DNA of 64,000 nucleotides from Streptomyces sp. R41 (GTDB taxonomy: Bacteria > Actinomycetota > Actinomycetes > Streptomycetales > Streptomycetaceae), in the NCBI RefSeq assembly GCF_041053055.1, contig NZ_CP163443.1, positions 5,129,001 through 5,193,000 on the forward strand, given 5' to 3'. Below are positions 8,119 through 17,338 of the stretch, piece by piece (positions within the stretch are counted from its first letter, which is position 1; each line of letters begins with the position of its first letter). The notes below the pieces were generated by a model. It did not search any database, was not told the DNA's origin, and saw nothing but the letters and a program-made list of their open reading frames with translations. Made by a program: the position numbers and the translations under genes.

Positions 8119-9663
8119 TCAGTCGCGTTTGCAGATGCGGTCGAGGAGATTGGCCGTGGCTCGCTGGATACGGGTGTCGACATGGCCGGGGCGGTCGAGG
8201 GCCGGGGACCACGCGAACGTTCCGGATGCGAAGACCAGGGCGCCTGACGGTGCTCGGTAGAGGGACGTCTCCTGGTGGCGGACGATGCCCTCGCTGTCCC
8301 GGTACGGGGAGTGGGCCAGCAGGATGCGGCCCTCGTGCTCGGGGAGCGGGGTGCGCGGGAAATAGCGGTCGGCCTCGCCCGCGACCATGCCCTCCAGCTC
8401 GTCGCCCTCGTGCGCGCCGGTCGCCTCCCACAGCCAGTGGTCGGCGTTGCGGACCACGAGGGGGTGGGGCTCGGGGACGCGTCCCGCGTACTGGATGCCG
8501 ATGAGTTGCTGTTCCGGGCGGTCGACTTCACGCCAAAGAGCGGGTTTCCCGGGGCCCTTGCGCTTGCGGCAGGTCAGTAGGCGGTCGGCGACGCCGGACG
8601 GAGACGGGCCCAACTCCACCTGCCAGTACATGGTGTTGGCGGAGAGGAAGACGAGCGAGGTGCCGTTCTCGCGGGCGAGTTCCGTGGTGCGGCGCATCTG
8701 CGTCGACCAGTACTCGTCGTGGCCCGGGAAGACGAGGCCGCGGTAGCGGGTGGGGTCGACGCGGCCGGCGTGCAGGTCGCGGGCGTCGGCATAGGCGAGG
8801 TCGTAGCCGTAGCGCTCGGCCCAGCGGATGAAGTCGTAGGCATGGCCCACATGGAGCGGGAGGCCCGCACCCGCGTACGGCCGGTCGAAGGAGACCGTCG
8901 TCGCGGCGTCCGCCTCGCCGAGCAGGCGGCCGTCCTCGTCCCACGCGTGGTACAGGCTGGCGCCGGTGTGGCCGTCCTCCGGGTACAGGTTGTACGCCTG
9001 CCAGGTGATGTCCGGGAGCAGGAGGAGCAGATCGGCGGGGTGGGTGTCGCGGACGGTGAACGGGACGTGGGAGCGGTAGCCGTCGGCGGTGGTGAGGACG
9101 GCGACGTACGCGCCGATGCTCCAGTAGGTGGGGATCTGGAGGCGCCAGGAGAGCCACCAGTGGTGGCAGGAGACGGTTCGGTCCGCGGTGAGGGGTGAGG
9201 GCTGGACGATGCCGGAGAGGCGGGGGCTGGTGGTGATCTTGCTGGCGCCGTCGCCGCCGTAGTGCCCGATCCGGTAGATGTCGACGCTGAATTCCTGGGG
9301 CGGGTCGACGGTGATGTGGAAGTCGATGGCCTCGCCGGGGGCGGCCGCGCCGGTGGAGGTGAAACCCTTGATCTGGCGGTGGACGTCGTCGGCGGAGCGG
9401 GGGCCTCCGGCTCGGGGGTGGGGGATGGGGCGCTTGGCCGCCGCCCTGGCCCTGGTGTCGCGGTCGTCTCGGTCGTCTCGTACGAGGGTGGTGCCCCCCT
9501 GGGTGGGGTCGAGGTGGTCGATGTACCAGGGGACGACGTGGCCGGTGTCGTCGAAATAGTGCTCGTCGCCGCGGAGCCAGGGGACGGGGCCCTGGCCGAA
9601 GGGGTCCGTCACGGCGTGCGCGAGTGCGCCCGACTCCCAGCGGCGAATCTGCTCCGACCCCAT
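8119..9663 (-). CDS. N,N-dimethylformamidase beta-subunit-like protein
   Basis: The 514-residue protein resembles the large-subunit C-terminal domain of N,N-dimethylformamidase. Supporting blocks are PGEAIDFHITVDPPQEFSVD followed by YRIGHYGGDGA (a beta-sandwich-like N-terminal part), then YDLAYADARDLH, VFPGHDEYWSTQMRR and FLSANTMYWQVE. These last blocks form the amidotransferase-like core with GHDEYW as its hallmark. No signal peptide is visible, so it is probably cytoplasmic. The start is ATG 9663 with GGGGAG about 6 bases upstream. True dimethylformamidase activity is not assured, because most actinobacterial members are uncharacterised. It is transcribed away from a repeat-rich spacer. Confidence 0.8.
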   Translation of the reverse strand: MGSEQIRRWESGALAHAVTDPFGQGPVPWLRGDEHYFDDTGHVVPWYIDHLDPTQGGTTLVRDDRDDRDTRARAAAKRPIPHPRAGGPRSADDVHRQIKGFTSTGAAAPGEAIDFHITVDPPQEFSVDIYRIGHYGGDGASKITTSPRLSGIVQPSPLTADRTVSCHHWWLSWRLQIPTYWSIGAYVAVLTTADGYRSHVPFTVRDTHPADLLLLLPDITWQAYNLYPEDGHTGASLYHAWDEDGRLLGEADAATTVSFDRPYAGAGLPLHVGHAYDFIRWAERYGYDLAYADARDLHAGRVDPTRYRGLVFPGHDEYWSTQMRRTTELARENGTSLVFLSANTMYWQVELGPSPSGVADRLLTCRKRKGPGKPALWREVDRPEQQLIGIQYAGRVPEPHPLVVRNADHWLWEATGAHEGDELEGMVAGEADRYFPRTPLPEHEGRILLAHSPYRDSEGIVRHQETSLYRAPSGALVFASGTFAWSPALDRPGHVDTRIQRATANLLDRICKRD

Positions 9664-9807
9664 GCCTGCTCCCCTCCCTCTTGCCCCCGTCGTCCTTTTA
9701 AGCCCTTGCCGTGCGCGCGATCGGTCCCAGCACATCACATTACGCACGCGGTCCGTCACCGTTCGTCGCGAATTGACGTGAGTGGAACGTGTGGCTCCGT
9801 CTTTCTG

Positions 9808-9915
9808 CCGGTGGGTGGGTCGGTTTCCACCGGTGGGTGGGTCGGGCTTCTGCCGGTGGGTGGGTCGGGTTTCCGCCGGTGGGTGGCTTCGCCTTTCCGC
9901 CGGTGGGTGGGTCGG
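9808..9915. repeat. Five ~23-bp G-rich tandem repeats
   Basis: CCGGTGGGTGGGTCGG-type units begin at 9808, 9830, 9853, 9876 and 9900 (period 22-24 bp). Each unit holds three G-runs on the plus strand. The block lies about 145-255 bp upstream of the dimethylformamidase-like gene and abuts the inverted repeat at 9914. It could form quadruplex structures or be a regulator-binding array. Confidence 0.85.
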
Positions 9916-10027
9916 GGCCGTGCCGGTACATCCGCCCCGTCGCCGGTGGCAGATCGCTTGCCTTACATGGTTCTGCCTGTTGGCAACCACGTAAGCGACG
10001 GGGCATGTGATGTACCGGCACGGCCCC
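9914..10027. repeat. 114-bp inverted repeat with 19-bp perfect ends
   Basis: The outer arms GGGGCCGTGCCGGTACATC (9914-9932) and its exact complement (10009-10027) enclose a second perfect 10-bp pair (9934-9943 with 9995-10004). A short TTGCC/GGCAA pair sits inside (9958-9962 with 9982-9986). The whole segment can fold into one long hairpin. It contains no gene. A small non-autonomous mobile element, a structured RNA or a cruciform regulator are all possible. Confidence 0.8.
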
Positions 10028-10137
10028 TCCCGTGCGTCGGCGGGTGCGGGTGAGTGGGGCGCGTCTGCGACTGCGGGTCCGCGCGGCGTGCGTCCGCGGC
10101 TGCGGGTGCAGCCCACCCACCCCGGCCGGCAAGTTTT

Positions 10138-10246
10138 CAGCCCGTCCGGCGTTTGAGGACGAGGCCGTTCAGGCCGATGCGGGGGTCTGGGGGCGGCAGC
10201 CCCCAGGGACGGGACGGGTAGGGGCGGCGGGGGCGAAAAATGCCGT
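10138..10246. repeat. Dispersed streptomycete intergenic repeat, copy A
   Basis: The segment has GTCCGGCGTTTGAGGACGAG, then a hairpin CTGGGGGC / GCCCCCAG, then GACGGGACGGGTAGGGGCGG and GGGGGCGAAAA. The hairpin and tail recur at 58505-58562 and, in tandem form, at 42015-42440. It lies directly downstream of the gene that ends at 10274. Such sequences are common between genes in Streptomyces (general knowledge); their role is unclear. Confidence 0.7.
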
Positions 10247-10273
10247 GGGGTGTACCCCGGGGGACGGCAGGTC

Positions 10274-12094
10274 TCAGACCAGGCGGACCGGTTTTTCCGG
10301 GCGGACGCCGAGGTGGCGGAGCCAGTCGCGGAGGGGGGTGGGGTCGCCGGTTTCGACGAGGGTGAGGACACGGGGGCCCAAGTCGGCGGCGCGTTCGCCG
10401 TCGACGAGGAGGGACGGGCCGTCGAGCCAGTCGAGGCCCGGCGCCGCCCCGGCGGTGTCCATCGCGGCGCAGCACACCATCGCCGTGACGTGGTCGGCCA
10501 GTAGCTCCCGGCCTGTGCGGGGTGGCTGGAGGGGGAAGAGAGGGAGCATCCCGTCGTCCCAGAGCGCACGGTCGGGGTCCTGCTGCTCCGTGCCCCCGAC
10601 GGGGGCGGGGGCGGGCGCCGATGCCTCCTCGCGGGCCAGCTCCGCAGTGAGCCCGGCAGCCAGCGAAGCCGTCCGCTCGTTCCCGAGGCCGACGTCCGCG
10701 TCGTCCTCGGCCATCCCCATCTCCTCGTACGCGTCCCCGCGGGGAACGGCGCGGGCAGCCGAGTCGGGGTCCTCCGGCCGCGCGGACAGGTGGTCCATCA
10801 CCCGCGCCAGCGTCGGACCGTCCGAGTCGCGCGCCGCCGGGTCGGTGGAGTGCCGCACGCCGAGCGCGTCCAGGACCCGGTGGAGGCGGGCCGCGTCGGC
10901 ACGCCATTTGCGGTCGACGACCTCGTCCGGGTAGTCCTGCCAGTTGACCGGCGCCCAGTCGGGCCCGGGTTCGGCGGGGCCGCCGTGGAAGAGGCGGGCG
11001 GCGAGGAGCGAGGCCGCCTCGTCCACCGTGCCGGGCTCTTCGAGCAGGTCGCAGGCGGGGCGCTCGCCGAGGCGGGAGGCGAAGCCCTCGGCCAGGCGGT
11101 CACGGCGGGAGAGCTCGGTGAGGGCCGCGACGACGCCCGCGTCCAGCCGGGACGGCCAGCGGCCCATCCGCCAGGCGGGCAGCGCGACCCGGGTCAGGAG
11201 CCGGTCCCAGCCCGCGTACGCCAGACCCACCTGCTCCTGCGCGACGATCCGCAGGCCGTAATCCACAGCCTGTGCACGCTCGGCCGCTGCGGCCGCCACA
11301 CCGCGTTCCATCTCGGCCGCGTGGCCCCGGCAGCTGCGCAGCAGCAGACGGGTCACCCAGCCGACGCCGCCGAGCACCGTGCGGGAGAGCGGGCCGCGAG
11401 CGGGCGCCGACGTCACGGCCACGGCCGCGTCCAGGCCCCGTACGAAACGACGGGCCGCGGCTATGTCGGGGTGCGCCGACGGGCCCGTACCGGCGACGAC
11501 CGGGGCGAGGACCGCGCGCAGTTCCCCGACCCGCATCCACCACAGGAAGGGGGAGCCGATGACGAGGACGGGGGCGCAGGGGGCGCGGCGGGGCTGCGTC
11601 GACAGTCCCCGTACGCCCCGCGCTCCACGTATGCCTCGTACCCCCTCTATCTCGTCCCTGCCCGTGGGCGGGGGCGGGCCGTGCGCCGGGTGGGTGCGGT
11701 CCTCCAGCCAGCTGTCGCAGTCGGGAGTGAGCGCTATCGCCGAGGGGGCCGGGACGTCGAGGCGGTCGGCCAGGTCGCGAACCATGCGGTAGAGGTCGGG
11801 CGCCGATTCCTCGGCGATCGGGACGGTGGGACTCACGGCCGGTCGTGAGCGGGCCACGACGAGCGCGATGCCCGCGGCGGCGAGGAGGACGAGAGCGGCG
11901 AGGACCGAGACGATCCAGCGCGTGATCCCCCAGTGCCCGCCGACGATGTGGCCGGTGGAGCCGCCGGCGAGCAGCACGACGGCGACGGCCGCGGGCAGCA
12001 GGGCGACGGCCAGCGCCCTGCTGCGTATGCGCAGCACGGCGAGAGCCCGGGAACGCGCGGCCTGCGCGCCCACCTCCACACCCATACCGGTCAC
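10274..12094 (-). CDS. Membrane protein with degenerate M48-peptidase-like region, function unknown
   Basis: The 606-residue protein starts at GTG 12094 with GGGGGTGA about 9 bases upstream. Two hydrophobic segments near the N terminus (ALLPAVAVVLLAGG and WIVSVLAALVLLAAAGIALVVA) make a membrane hairpin. The layout VLVIGSPFLWWMRVGELRAVLAPVVAG resembles the part of M48 metallopeptidases that holds the HExxH helix. Here the zinc-binding HExxH is absent, so it is probably not a protease. The rest is Ala/Arg-rich with no recognised domain. It lies alone between purD and a repeat block. Confidence 0.65.
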   Translation of the reverse strand: MTGMGVEVGAQAARSRALAVLRIRSRALAVALLPAAVAVVLLAGGSTGHIVGGHWGITRWIVSVLAALVLLAAAGIALVVARSRPAVSPTVPIAEESAPDLYRMVRDLADRLDVPAPSAIALTPDCDSWLEDRTHPAHGPPPPTGRDEIEGVRGIRGARGVRGLSTQPRRAPCAPVLVIGSPFLWWMRVGELRAVLAPVVAGTGPSAHPDIAAARRFVRGLDAAVAVTSAPARGPLSRTVLGGVGWVTRLLLRSCRGHAAEMERGVAAAAAERAQAVDYGLRIVAQEQVGLAYAGWDRLLTRVALPAWRMGRWPSRLDAGVVAALTELSRRDRLAEGFASRLGERPACDLLEEPGTVDEAASLLAARLFHGGPAEPGPDWAPVNWQDYPDEVVDRKWRADAARLHRVLDALGVRHSTDPAARDSDGPTLARVMDHLSARPEDPDSAARAVPRGDAYEEMGMAEDDADVGLGNERTASLAAGLTAELAREEASAPAPAPVGGTEQQDPDRALWDDGMLPLFPLQPPRTGRELLADHVTAMVCCAAMDTAGAAPGLDWLDGPSLLVDGERAADLGPRVLTLVETGDPTPLRDWLRHLGVRPEKPVRLV

Positions 12095-12488
12095 GACCGG
12101 ACGTCACCCCCTACTGTCCGCCCCGCACCGGCTGTCTCGCAGCCCGCACCGACGGATCTCCTGGCGTTGCTCACTCCCCCACTGTGGCACCCATCACTGA
12201 CATCGCAATGCCGGTGGGCCAAGTGCCGGAACGCTTTCGCCGCACCCTAGTTGGGGCCTCGGCCCCCGTCAGCCGGATGGGGCATCGGTCACTCGATGGA
12301 ATGGCTTTGGGGAAAGGTGGAGGACGGTGGGCAACGATCAGGCCCCCGGTTCCGTACAGAAATCCGTGCAGGAGGACGAACGGAAATTCGTGCCGAAATC
12401 CGTGCAGCGAGAAGCCCCGGATCCCGTGCGGAATCCGGGGCCCGGGAGCTTGCCGAGCGGCGAGAGCGCCTCGGCGAGGTGAGCGGGG
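12095..12488. other. Intergenic region with short direct repeats and a hairpin
   Basis: No convincing gene is visible. Three GAAATCCGTGCA-like direct repeats start at 12359, 12383 and 12395. A hairpin CCCCGGAT / ATCCGGGG with a 10-base loop follows at 12415-12440. Because purD ends at 12489 reading leftward, this hairpin is placed as its terminator, though no T-run follows. Confidence 0.5.
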
Positions 12489-13742
12489 CTACGCCTCCGC
12501 CGCCGCCTTCGCCGCGATGTCCGTGCGGTGCTGCGAACCGTCGAGACCGATGCGAGAGACCGCCGCGTACGCGCGGGCGCGGGCCTCGGTGAGGTCGGCG
12601 CCCGTCGCCGTGACGGAGAGCACACGGCCGCCCGCGCTCACCACCGCGTCACCGTCGCGCTTCGTCCCGGCGTGCAGGACGTAGGCGTGCGGGGCGTCCT
12701 GGGCCGCCACCTCGTCGAGCCCGGTGATCGGGTCGCCGGTGCGCGGGGTGTCCGGGTAGTTGTGCGAGGCCACGACCACCGTGACGGCGGCGTCGTCGCT
12801 CCAGCGCAGCGGCGCCAGGTCCGCGAGAGTGCCGTTCGCCGAGGCCAGCAGCACGCCCGCGAGCGGGGTCTTCAGGCGGGCGAGGACGACCTGGGTCTCC
12901 GGGTCGCCGAAGCGGGCGTTGAACTCGATGACCCGTACGCCACGGCTGGTGATCGCCAGACCCGCGTAAAGAAGGCCGGAAAACGGTGTGCCGCGGCGGC
13001 GCAGTTCGTCGACGGTCGGCTGGAGGACGGTCTCCATGACTTCCTCGACGAGCTTCGGGTCCGCCCACGGGAGGGGCGAGTACGCGCCCATGCCGCCGGT
13101 GTTCGGGCCCTCGTCGCCATCCAGCGCGCGCTTGAAGTCCTGGGCCGGCTGCAGCGGGACGACGGTCTCGCCGTCCGTGATCGCGAAGAGGGAGACCTCG
13201 GGGCCGTCGAGGTACTCCTCGATGACGACGCGGTCGCAGGCGTTGGCGTGCGCGCGAGCCTTCTCGACGTCGTCGGTCACGACGACGCCCTTGCCGGCCG
13301 CCAGGCCGTCGTCCTTCACGACGTACGGGGCGCCGAAGGCGTCGAGGGCCTCCTCGACCTCCTCGGGCGTCGTGCAGACGTACGAGCGTGCCGTCGGGAC
13401 CGCCGCACTCGCCATGACGTCCTTGGCGAAGGCCTTGGAGCCCTCCAGCTGCGCGGCCTCCTTCGAGGGGCCGAAGCAGGGGATGCCCGCCTCGCGCACG
13501 GCGTCGGCGACCCCCGCGACGAGCGGGGCCTCCGGGCCCACGATCACCAGCTCGGCGCCGAGCTCGGTGGCCAGCGCGGCCACGGCGGCGCCGTCGAGGG
13601 CGTCGACCGCGTGCAGCTCGGCCACCTCCGCGATGCCTGCGTTCCCGGGGGCGCAGTGCAGGGCGGTGACGTCGGGGTCGAGGGACAGGGAACGGCACAG
13701 GGCGTGTTCGCGGGCGCCGCTACCGATGACAAGGACCTTCAC
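12489..13742 (-). CDS. purD: Phosphoribosylamine-glycine ligase (GAR synthetase)
   Basis: This 417-residue ATP-grasp enzyme makes GAR from phosphoribosylamine, glycine and ATP. The N-terminal MKVLVIGSGAREHAL is diagnostic. Next come VIVGPEAPLVAGVAD and PSKEAAQLEGSKAFAK, the ATP-grasp loop PYVVKDDGLAAGKGVVV, and the PurD signature FNARFGDPETQ. Length and order are normal. The start is ATG 13742. It is convergent with nothing; the next gene upstream (dnaX) ends about 90 bp away in the same direction. Confidence 0.97.
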   Translation of the reverse strand: MKVLVIGSGAREHALCRSLSLDPDVTALHCAPGNAGIAEVAELHAVDALDGAAVAALATELGAELVIVGPEAPLVAGVADAVREAGIPCFGPSKEAAQLEGSKAFAKDVMASAAVPTARSYVCTTPEEVEEALDAFGAPYVVKDDGLAAGKGVVVTDDVEKARAHANACDRVVIEEYLDGPEVSLFAITDGETVVPLQPAQDFKRALDGDEGPNTGGMGAYSPLPWADPKLVEEVMETVLQPTVDELRRRGTPFSGLLYAGLAITSRGVRVIEFNARFGDPETQVVLARLKTPLAGVLLASANGTLADLAPLRWSDDAAVTVVVASHNYPDTPRTGDPITGLDEVAAQDAPHAYVLHAGTKRDGDAVVSAGGRVLSVTATGADLTEARARAYAAVSRIGLDGSQHRTDIAAKAAAEA

Positions 13743-13832
13743 GGGGTCAGCCTAACCGCCAGGGGCGGGTGCCTTTGTGGGGGCTTCCGAAGCGAAGGGT
13801 GCCGAGCGTTGGTGGGATCCTCCGAAACGGGG

Positions 13833-16139
13833 TTACTCGTTGGAGAACTCCTCCACCACCGTCGCCCCCAGCTCGCGGACGATCAGGTCGTGGCCCGAGA
13901 GGGCGGACTCGTCGAGGTCGGGGTCGTCGTCCTCGGGGATGTCGTCCTCAGGGGCGACCGGAGGCGGTTCGGGAGCCGGAGGAGGGGTCGATGCCGGGGC
14001 GGACGCGGCCGGAGCGTGGCTCGCGGACGGGCCGCCCTGGGGCGTCGCGGGGCGCGGAGCCGGGGCCGGTGGCTGCTGGGGCGCGGGGCGCGGGGCGGAC
14101 GGGGCCGCGCCGTAACCGCCACCGCCGTAACCGCCACCGCCGTAACCGCCGCCGAATCCGGAGCCGGCGGGAGCAGGCGGCGCGGAGCCACCCGTACCGC
14201 CCGAACCTCCTGAGGCGTCGACGATCGCCTCGATCTTCCACTGGACGTTGAACTGCTCGGCCAGCGCCTGCCGCAGCACTTCCTCGCTGCCGCTGCTCGC
14301 GAAGTTGTCCCGCGCGCCCGCGTTGACGAAGCCGATCTGCAGGGTCGTACCGTCGAAGCCGGTCACCTGCGCGTTCTGGCTGAGCAGGATCCAGGTGAAC
14401 CGGCGGCGGTTCTTCACCGCCTCCAGGATGTTCGGCCACAGCATGCGGGGGTCGGGACCGCCGGGGGCCGGAGCCGCGGCGGGGGCGGGTGCGGCCGCGG
14501 CAGGAGCGGCGGCGGGAGTGGGTGTCGGCGCGGGAGCCGACGGTGCCGGAGGCTGGCCCCCACCCGCGGGTGCCGCCGTCGGCCACCCCCCGGGACGTCG
14601 GCCACTGCCCGCGGCCGTCGCGGTGGGCCAGGCGCCGGGGGCAGCCCCTGCCGGAGCGCCGGCCGGGGGCGAAGCGGCCGGAGCCTGCGGCTGCGCGGCC
14701 GCGGGAGGGGCCACCGGGGCAGCAGGGGGCGCGCTGGCCGCAGGAGCGGTAGGCGCCGCAGGAGCCGCGGGCACGGCCGGCTCGGGTGCCGCTCCCGCGC
14801 CCTGCGCGGCCCCGGCGCCCGAACCGGCTCCTCCAGGCCCGGCCCCCCGCACCGCCGCCCGAGCCGCCGCGGGCCCGCTCCCCGCGGGAACCGCCTGGCC
14901 CGCCGACATGGGCGCCGCACCATGCACCTCGGGCCCGGGCACGTACCCCATGACAGGGCCGCCCCCGCCACCGGAGAAGTTCACCCCGCGCTCGATACGG
15001 TCCAGCCGGGCCATGACGGACCGCTCGTCCCCGTACGCGGCGGGCAGCATCACACGCGCGCAGATGAGTTCGAGCTGGAGCCGCGGCGAGGTGGCGCCGC
15101 GCATCTCCGTCAGCCCCTCGTTGACGAGGTCGGCGGCGCGGCTCAGCTCGGCGGCGCCGAAGACGCCGGCCTGGGCCTGCATCCGCTCCACCACATCGGC
15201 CGGAGCGTCGATGAGCCCCTTCTCGGCGGCGTCGGGCACCGCGGCCAGAATCACGAGATCCCGCAGCCGCTCCAGCAGGTCGGCGACGAACCGTCGGGGG
15301 TCGTTGCCCCCCTCGATGACCCGGTCCACGACCTCGAAGGCCGCGGCGCCGTCACCGGAGGCGAAGGCCTCGACGACCGAATCGAGCAGCGACCCGTCCG
15401 TGTACCCGAGCAGCGAGGTCGCCATGGCATACGTCACACCGGCCTCGCCCGCCGCCGCGAGCAGCTGATCCATGACGGACATGGAGTCACGCACGGACCC
15501 CGCACCAGCCCGTACGACCAGAGGAAGCACTCCGTCCTCGACGGGGATGCCCTCGTGCCCACAGACCTCGCCCAGGTACTCCCGAAGGGTCCCCGGCGGC
15601 ACGAGCCGGAAGGGGTAGTGATGGGTGCGCGACCTAATCGTCCCGATGACCTTCTCGGGCTCAGTCGTGGCGAAGATGAACTTGAGGTGCTCCGGCGGCT
15701 CCTCCACGACCTTCAGCAGCGCGTTGAACCCGGCCGACGTGACCATGTGGGCCTCGTCGATGATGTAGATCTTGTACCGACTGCTCGCCGGCCCGAAGAA
15801 GGCCTTTTCCCGCAGGTCACGGGCATCATCGACACCACCGTGCGAGGCGGCGTCGATCTCGATGACGTCGATGGATCCCGGCCCGTTCCGAGCGAGATCG
15901 CGGCACGACTGGCACTCCCCGCAAGGCGTCGGCGTAGGCCCCTGCTCGCAGTTCAGACAGCGCGCCAGAATCCGCGCACTGGTCGTCTTGCCGCATCCGC
16001 GCGGACCGCTGAACAGGTACGCGTGATTGACCCGGTTGTTCCGCAGCGCCTGCTGCAACGGGTCGGTGACATGCTCCTGCCCGATGACCTCGGCGAACGA
16101 CTCCGGGCGATAGCGGCGGTACAGCGCGAGAGACGACAC
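13833..16139 (-). CDS. dnaX: DNA polymerase III subunits gamma and tau
   Basis: This is the 768-residue clamp-loader ATPase. Domain order: AAA+ domain with Walker A GPRGCGKT (45-52), a zinc module with Cys61, Cys64, Cys73, Cys76 and Cys79, Walker B with DEAH (128-131), the sensor region FIFATTEPEKVIGTIRSR, the collar, and a long Pro/Ala/Gly-rich region from about residue 400 interrupted by a tau-like domain (LWPNILEAVKNRRRFTWILL). The start is GTG 16139 (MSSLALYRRYRPESF), which matches the family. I see no A-rich slippery site, so a gamma frameshift product as in E. coli is unlikely. Confidence 0.95.
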   Translation of the reverse strand: MSSLALYRRYRPESFAEVIGQEHVTDPLQQALRNNRVNHAYLFSGPRGCGKTTSARILARCLNCEQGPTPTPCGECQSCRDLARNGPGSIDVIEIDAASHGGVDDARDLREKAFFGPASSRYKIYIIDEAHMVTSAGFNALLKVVEEPPEHLKFIFATTEPEKVIGTIRSRTHHYPFRLVPPGTLREYLGEVCGHEGIPVEDGVLPLVVRAGAGSVRDSMSVMDQLLAAAGEAGVTYAMATSLLGYTDGSLLDSVVEAFASGDGAAAFEVVDRVIEGGNDPRRFVADLLERLRDLVILAAVPDAAEKGLIDAPADVVERMQAQAGVFGAAELSRAADLVNEGLTEMRGATSPRLQLELICARVMLPAAYGDERSVMARLDRIERGVNFSGGGGGPVMGYVPGPEVHGAAPMSAGQAVPAGSGPAAARAAVRGAGPGGAGSGAGAAQGAGAAPEPAVPAAPAAPTAPAASAPPAAPVAPPAAAQPQAPAASPPAGAPAGAAPGAWPTATAAGSGRRPGGWPTAAPAGGGQPPAPSAPAPTPTPAAAPAAAAPAPAAAPAPGGPDPRMLWPNILEAVKNRRRFTWILLSQNAQVTGFDGTTLQIGFVNAGARDNFASSGSEEVLRQALAEQFNVQWKIEAIVDASGGSGGTGGSAPPAPAGSGFGGGYGGGGYGGGGYGAAPSAPRPAPQQPPAPAPRPATPQGGPSASHAPAASAPASTPPPAPEPPPVAPEDDIPEDDDPDLDESALSGHDLIVRELGATVVEEFSNE

Positions 16140-16271
16140 GCATACGAGGTTATAGGCGCCCACTGACAACAAGGACCGCCCGACAACGCATCCCCGCTTC
16201 TTCCCGGGCGTCCCGGGCTCCCGGCATCGCATCCCGGAGGATCGCTTCCCCGACATCCCCCGCAAACGCAA

Positions 16272-16361
16272 GCGCCCCCCACGCACCCGCCAGAGCCAAC
16301 CTACCCTTGCTGCCTTCCGGCCCTGGGGGAGTTCAGTCAGATAGCGCCACGTGAGGGGCTC
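16272..16361 (-). ncRNA. ffs: Signal recognition particle RNA (small bacterial 4.5S type)
   Basis: On the minus strand the conserved SRP loop GGGCCGGAAGGCAGCAAGGG is visible. Long closing arms (GCCCCTCACG with CGTGGGGGGC) give the usual hairpin of about 90 bases. It lies directly upstream of dnaX in the same orientation, its usual place in actinobacteria. The RNA binds Ffh and targets membrane proteins. The ends are estimated from pairing. Confidence 0.9.
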
Positions 16362-16434
16362 CGCACAGGGTACAGGATCTGAGCGGGGGGAACGAGTTCG
16401 CGAGCACTCCTCAACGTCTTGTATTGTTTGCGGC

Positions 16435-16522
16435 GGAGGATTCGCCTAGAGGCCTAGGGCGCACGCTTGGAAAGCGTGTTGGGGGCAACCCCTCACGAGT
16501 TCGAATCTCGTATCCTCCGCCA
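16435..16522 (+). tRNA. tRNA-Ser (anticodon GGA), CCA encoded
   Basis: Acceptor arms GGAGGAT and ATCCTCC pair. The anticodon arm CACGC, TTGGAAA, GCGTG gives GGA. A long variable arm (TTGGGGGCAACCCCTC) identifies a class II serine tRNA. The discriminator G is followed by CCA. It is a common kind of integration site, and accessory genes start just downstream, but I found no second copy of its 3' end. Confidence 0.95.
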
Positions 16523-16542
16523 GTGCCTCACCGGGCACGACT

Positions 16543-16576
16543 CGAAGGGCCCCACCGTTCGCGGTGGGGCCCTTCG
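16543..16576 (+). terminator. Strong hairpin terminator after tRNA-Ser(GGA)
   Basis: A 15-bp perfect stem (CGAAGGGCCCCACCG and its complement) closes on a TTCG tetraloop. No T-run follows, but the stability and position make it a terminator. Confidence 0.88.
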
Positions 16577-16697
16577 ACGTTCTCCGTCCCAGTTCCCGCA
16601 GAGCTACGGATCAGAAGGTCCCGCCATCAAGAGGCGGATCGGCTCTCGCCCCGGGGCCGTCGTCCGTGGGGCAACAAAAGTTTCGGTGCCGCGGAGT

Positions 16698-17180
16698 TCA
16701 GCGCAGAGCCCCCCGCTCGTCTACACGGCGTGTCGGCAGACCCAGGAACACGTCGGGCGCCGCAGAGCCGTAAAGGATGTTGAACGTCTCCACTTGATAG
16801 GACCAGGCGCCGCCACAACTGCCGACGAACCGGTAGTTGATCTGCCATTGCAGCCACTGGCCGGGAGCCAGGCGAACGGCAGGCGGGCGCCGATGGCGTC
16901 GTGGCATGGCAAACATGCTCACCTCTGGTGGATCCACGCGTAGCAGCCCGTCGACCTCGCGGAGGATCGTCCCGGGCGCCGACAGATCCCGCACCTGCAT
17001 ACGCGGCTCGAAAGAATCCGACTCCCGCACAGCGACCTCGTGGAGGGCAGAACTCAAGCCCGGAGGCAACAGGAAGGCCGTTGGGGCAGCGTTCCTCCGG
17101 GCAGCTTCAGGGCCGCCGCGCGACTTCTTCGTCCACGACGTGCGCACCCGCTGAACGACAGCATCCATGGGCTCGATCAT
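16698..17180 (-). CDS. Hypothetical protein
   Basis: This 160-residue reading frame is not recognised. The N-terminal part is basic (VRTSWTKKSRGGPEAARR) and the C-terminal half is richer in aromatics and beta-formers (WLQWQINYRFVGSCGGAWSYQVETFNILYG). That pattern suggests a small beta-domain, perhaps carbohydrate or ligand binding. No ribosome site is clear before ATG 17180, and ATG 17168 is an alternative. It lies at the edge of the arsenic island, just after tRNA-Ser. It could be a remnant or an orphan gene; there is no neighbour in operon distance. Confidence 0.45.
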   Translation of the reverse strand: MIEPMDAVVQRVRTSWTKKSRGGPEAARRNAAPTAFLLPPGLSSALHEVAVRESDSFEPRMQVRDLSAPGTILREVDGLLRVDPPEVSMFAMPRRHRRPPAVRLAPGQWLQWQINYRFVGSCGGAWSYQVETFNILYGSAAPDVFLGLPTRRVDERGALR

Positions 17181-17338
17181 CAGACATGACGCCGCACCGC
17201 GGCCACAGAGTTATGTGCCGCGCAACCGAACCAGTCGCTTGCATGCGGTTGGTTGGTGGCGACCACGAACACTGTCGCCGGAGCGTCAGCGTGCTCGACC
17301 GCGGACGTGCGCGGTCCCGGCGGGTCCGCCCGCACCCC

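Noticed and set aside
12184..12684. Plus-strand gene in the purD downstream gap
   Set aside because: It overlaps the 3' end of purD, has no ribosome site and is Arg/Ser/Pro-biased like other shadow frames.
13833..16139. Programmed frameshift in dnaX
   Set aside because: No A-rich slippery heptamer or following stem-loop was found; the frame is continuous to the tau-like end.
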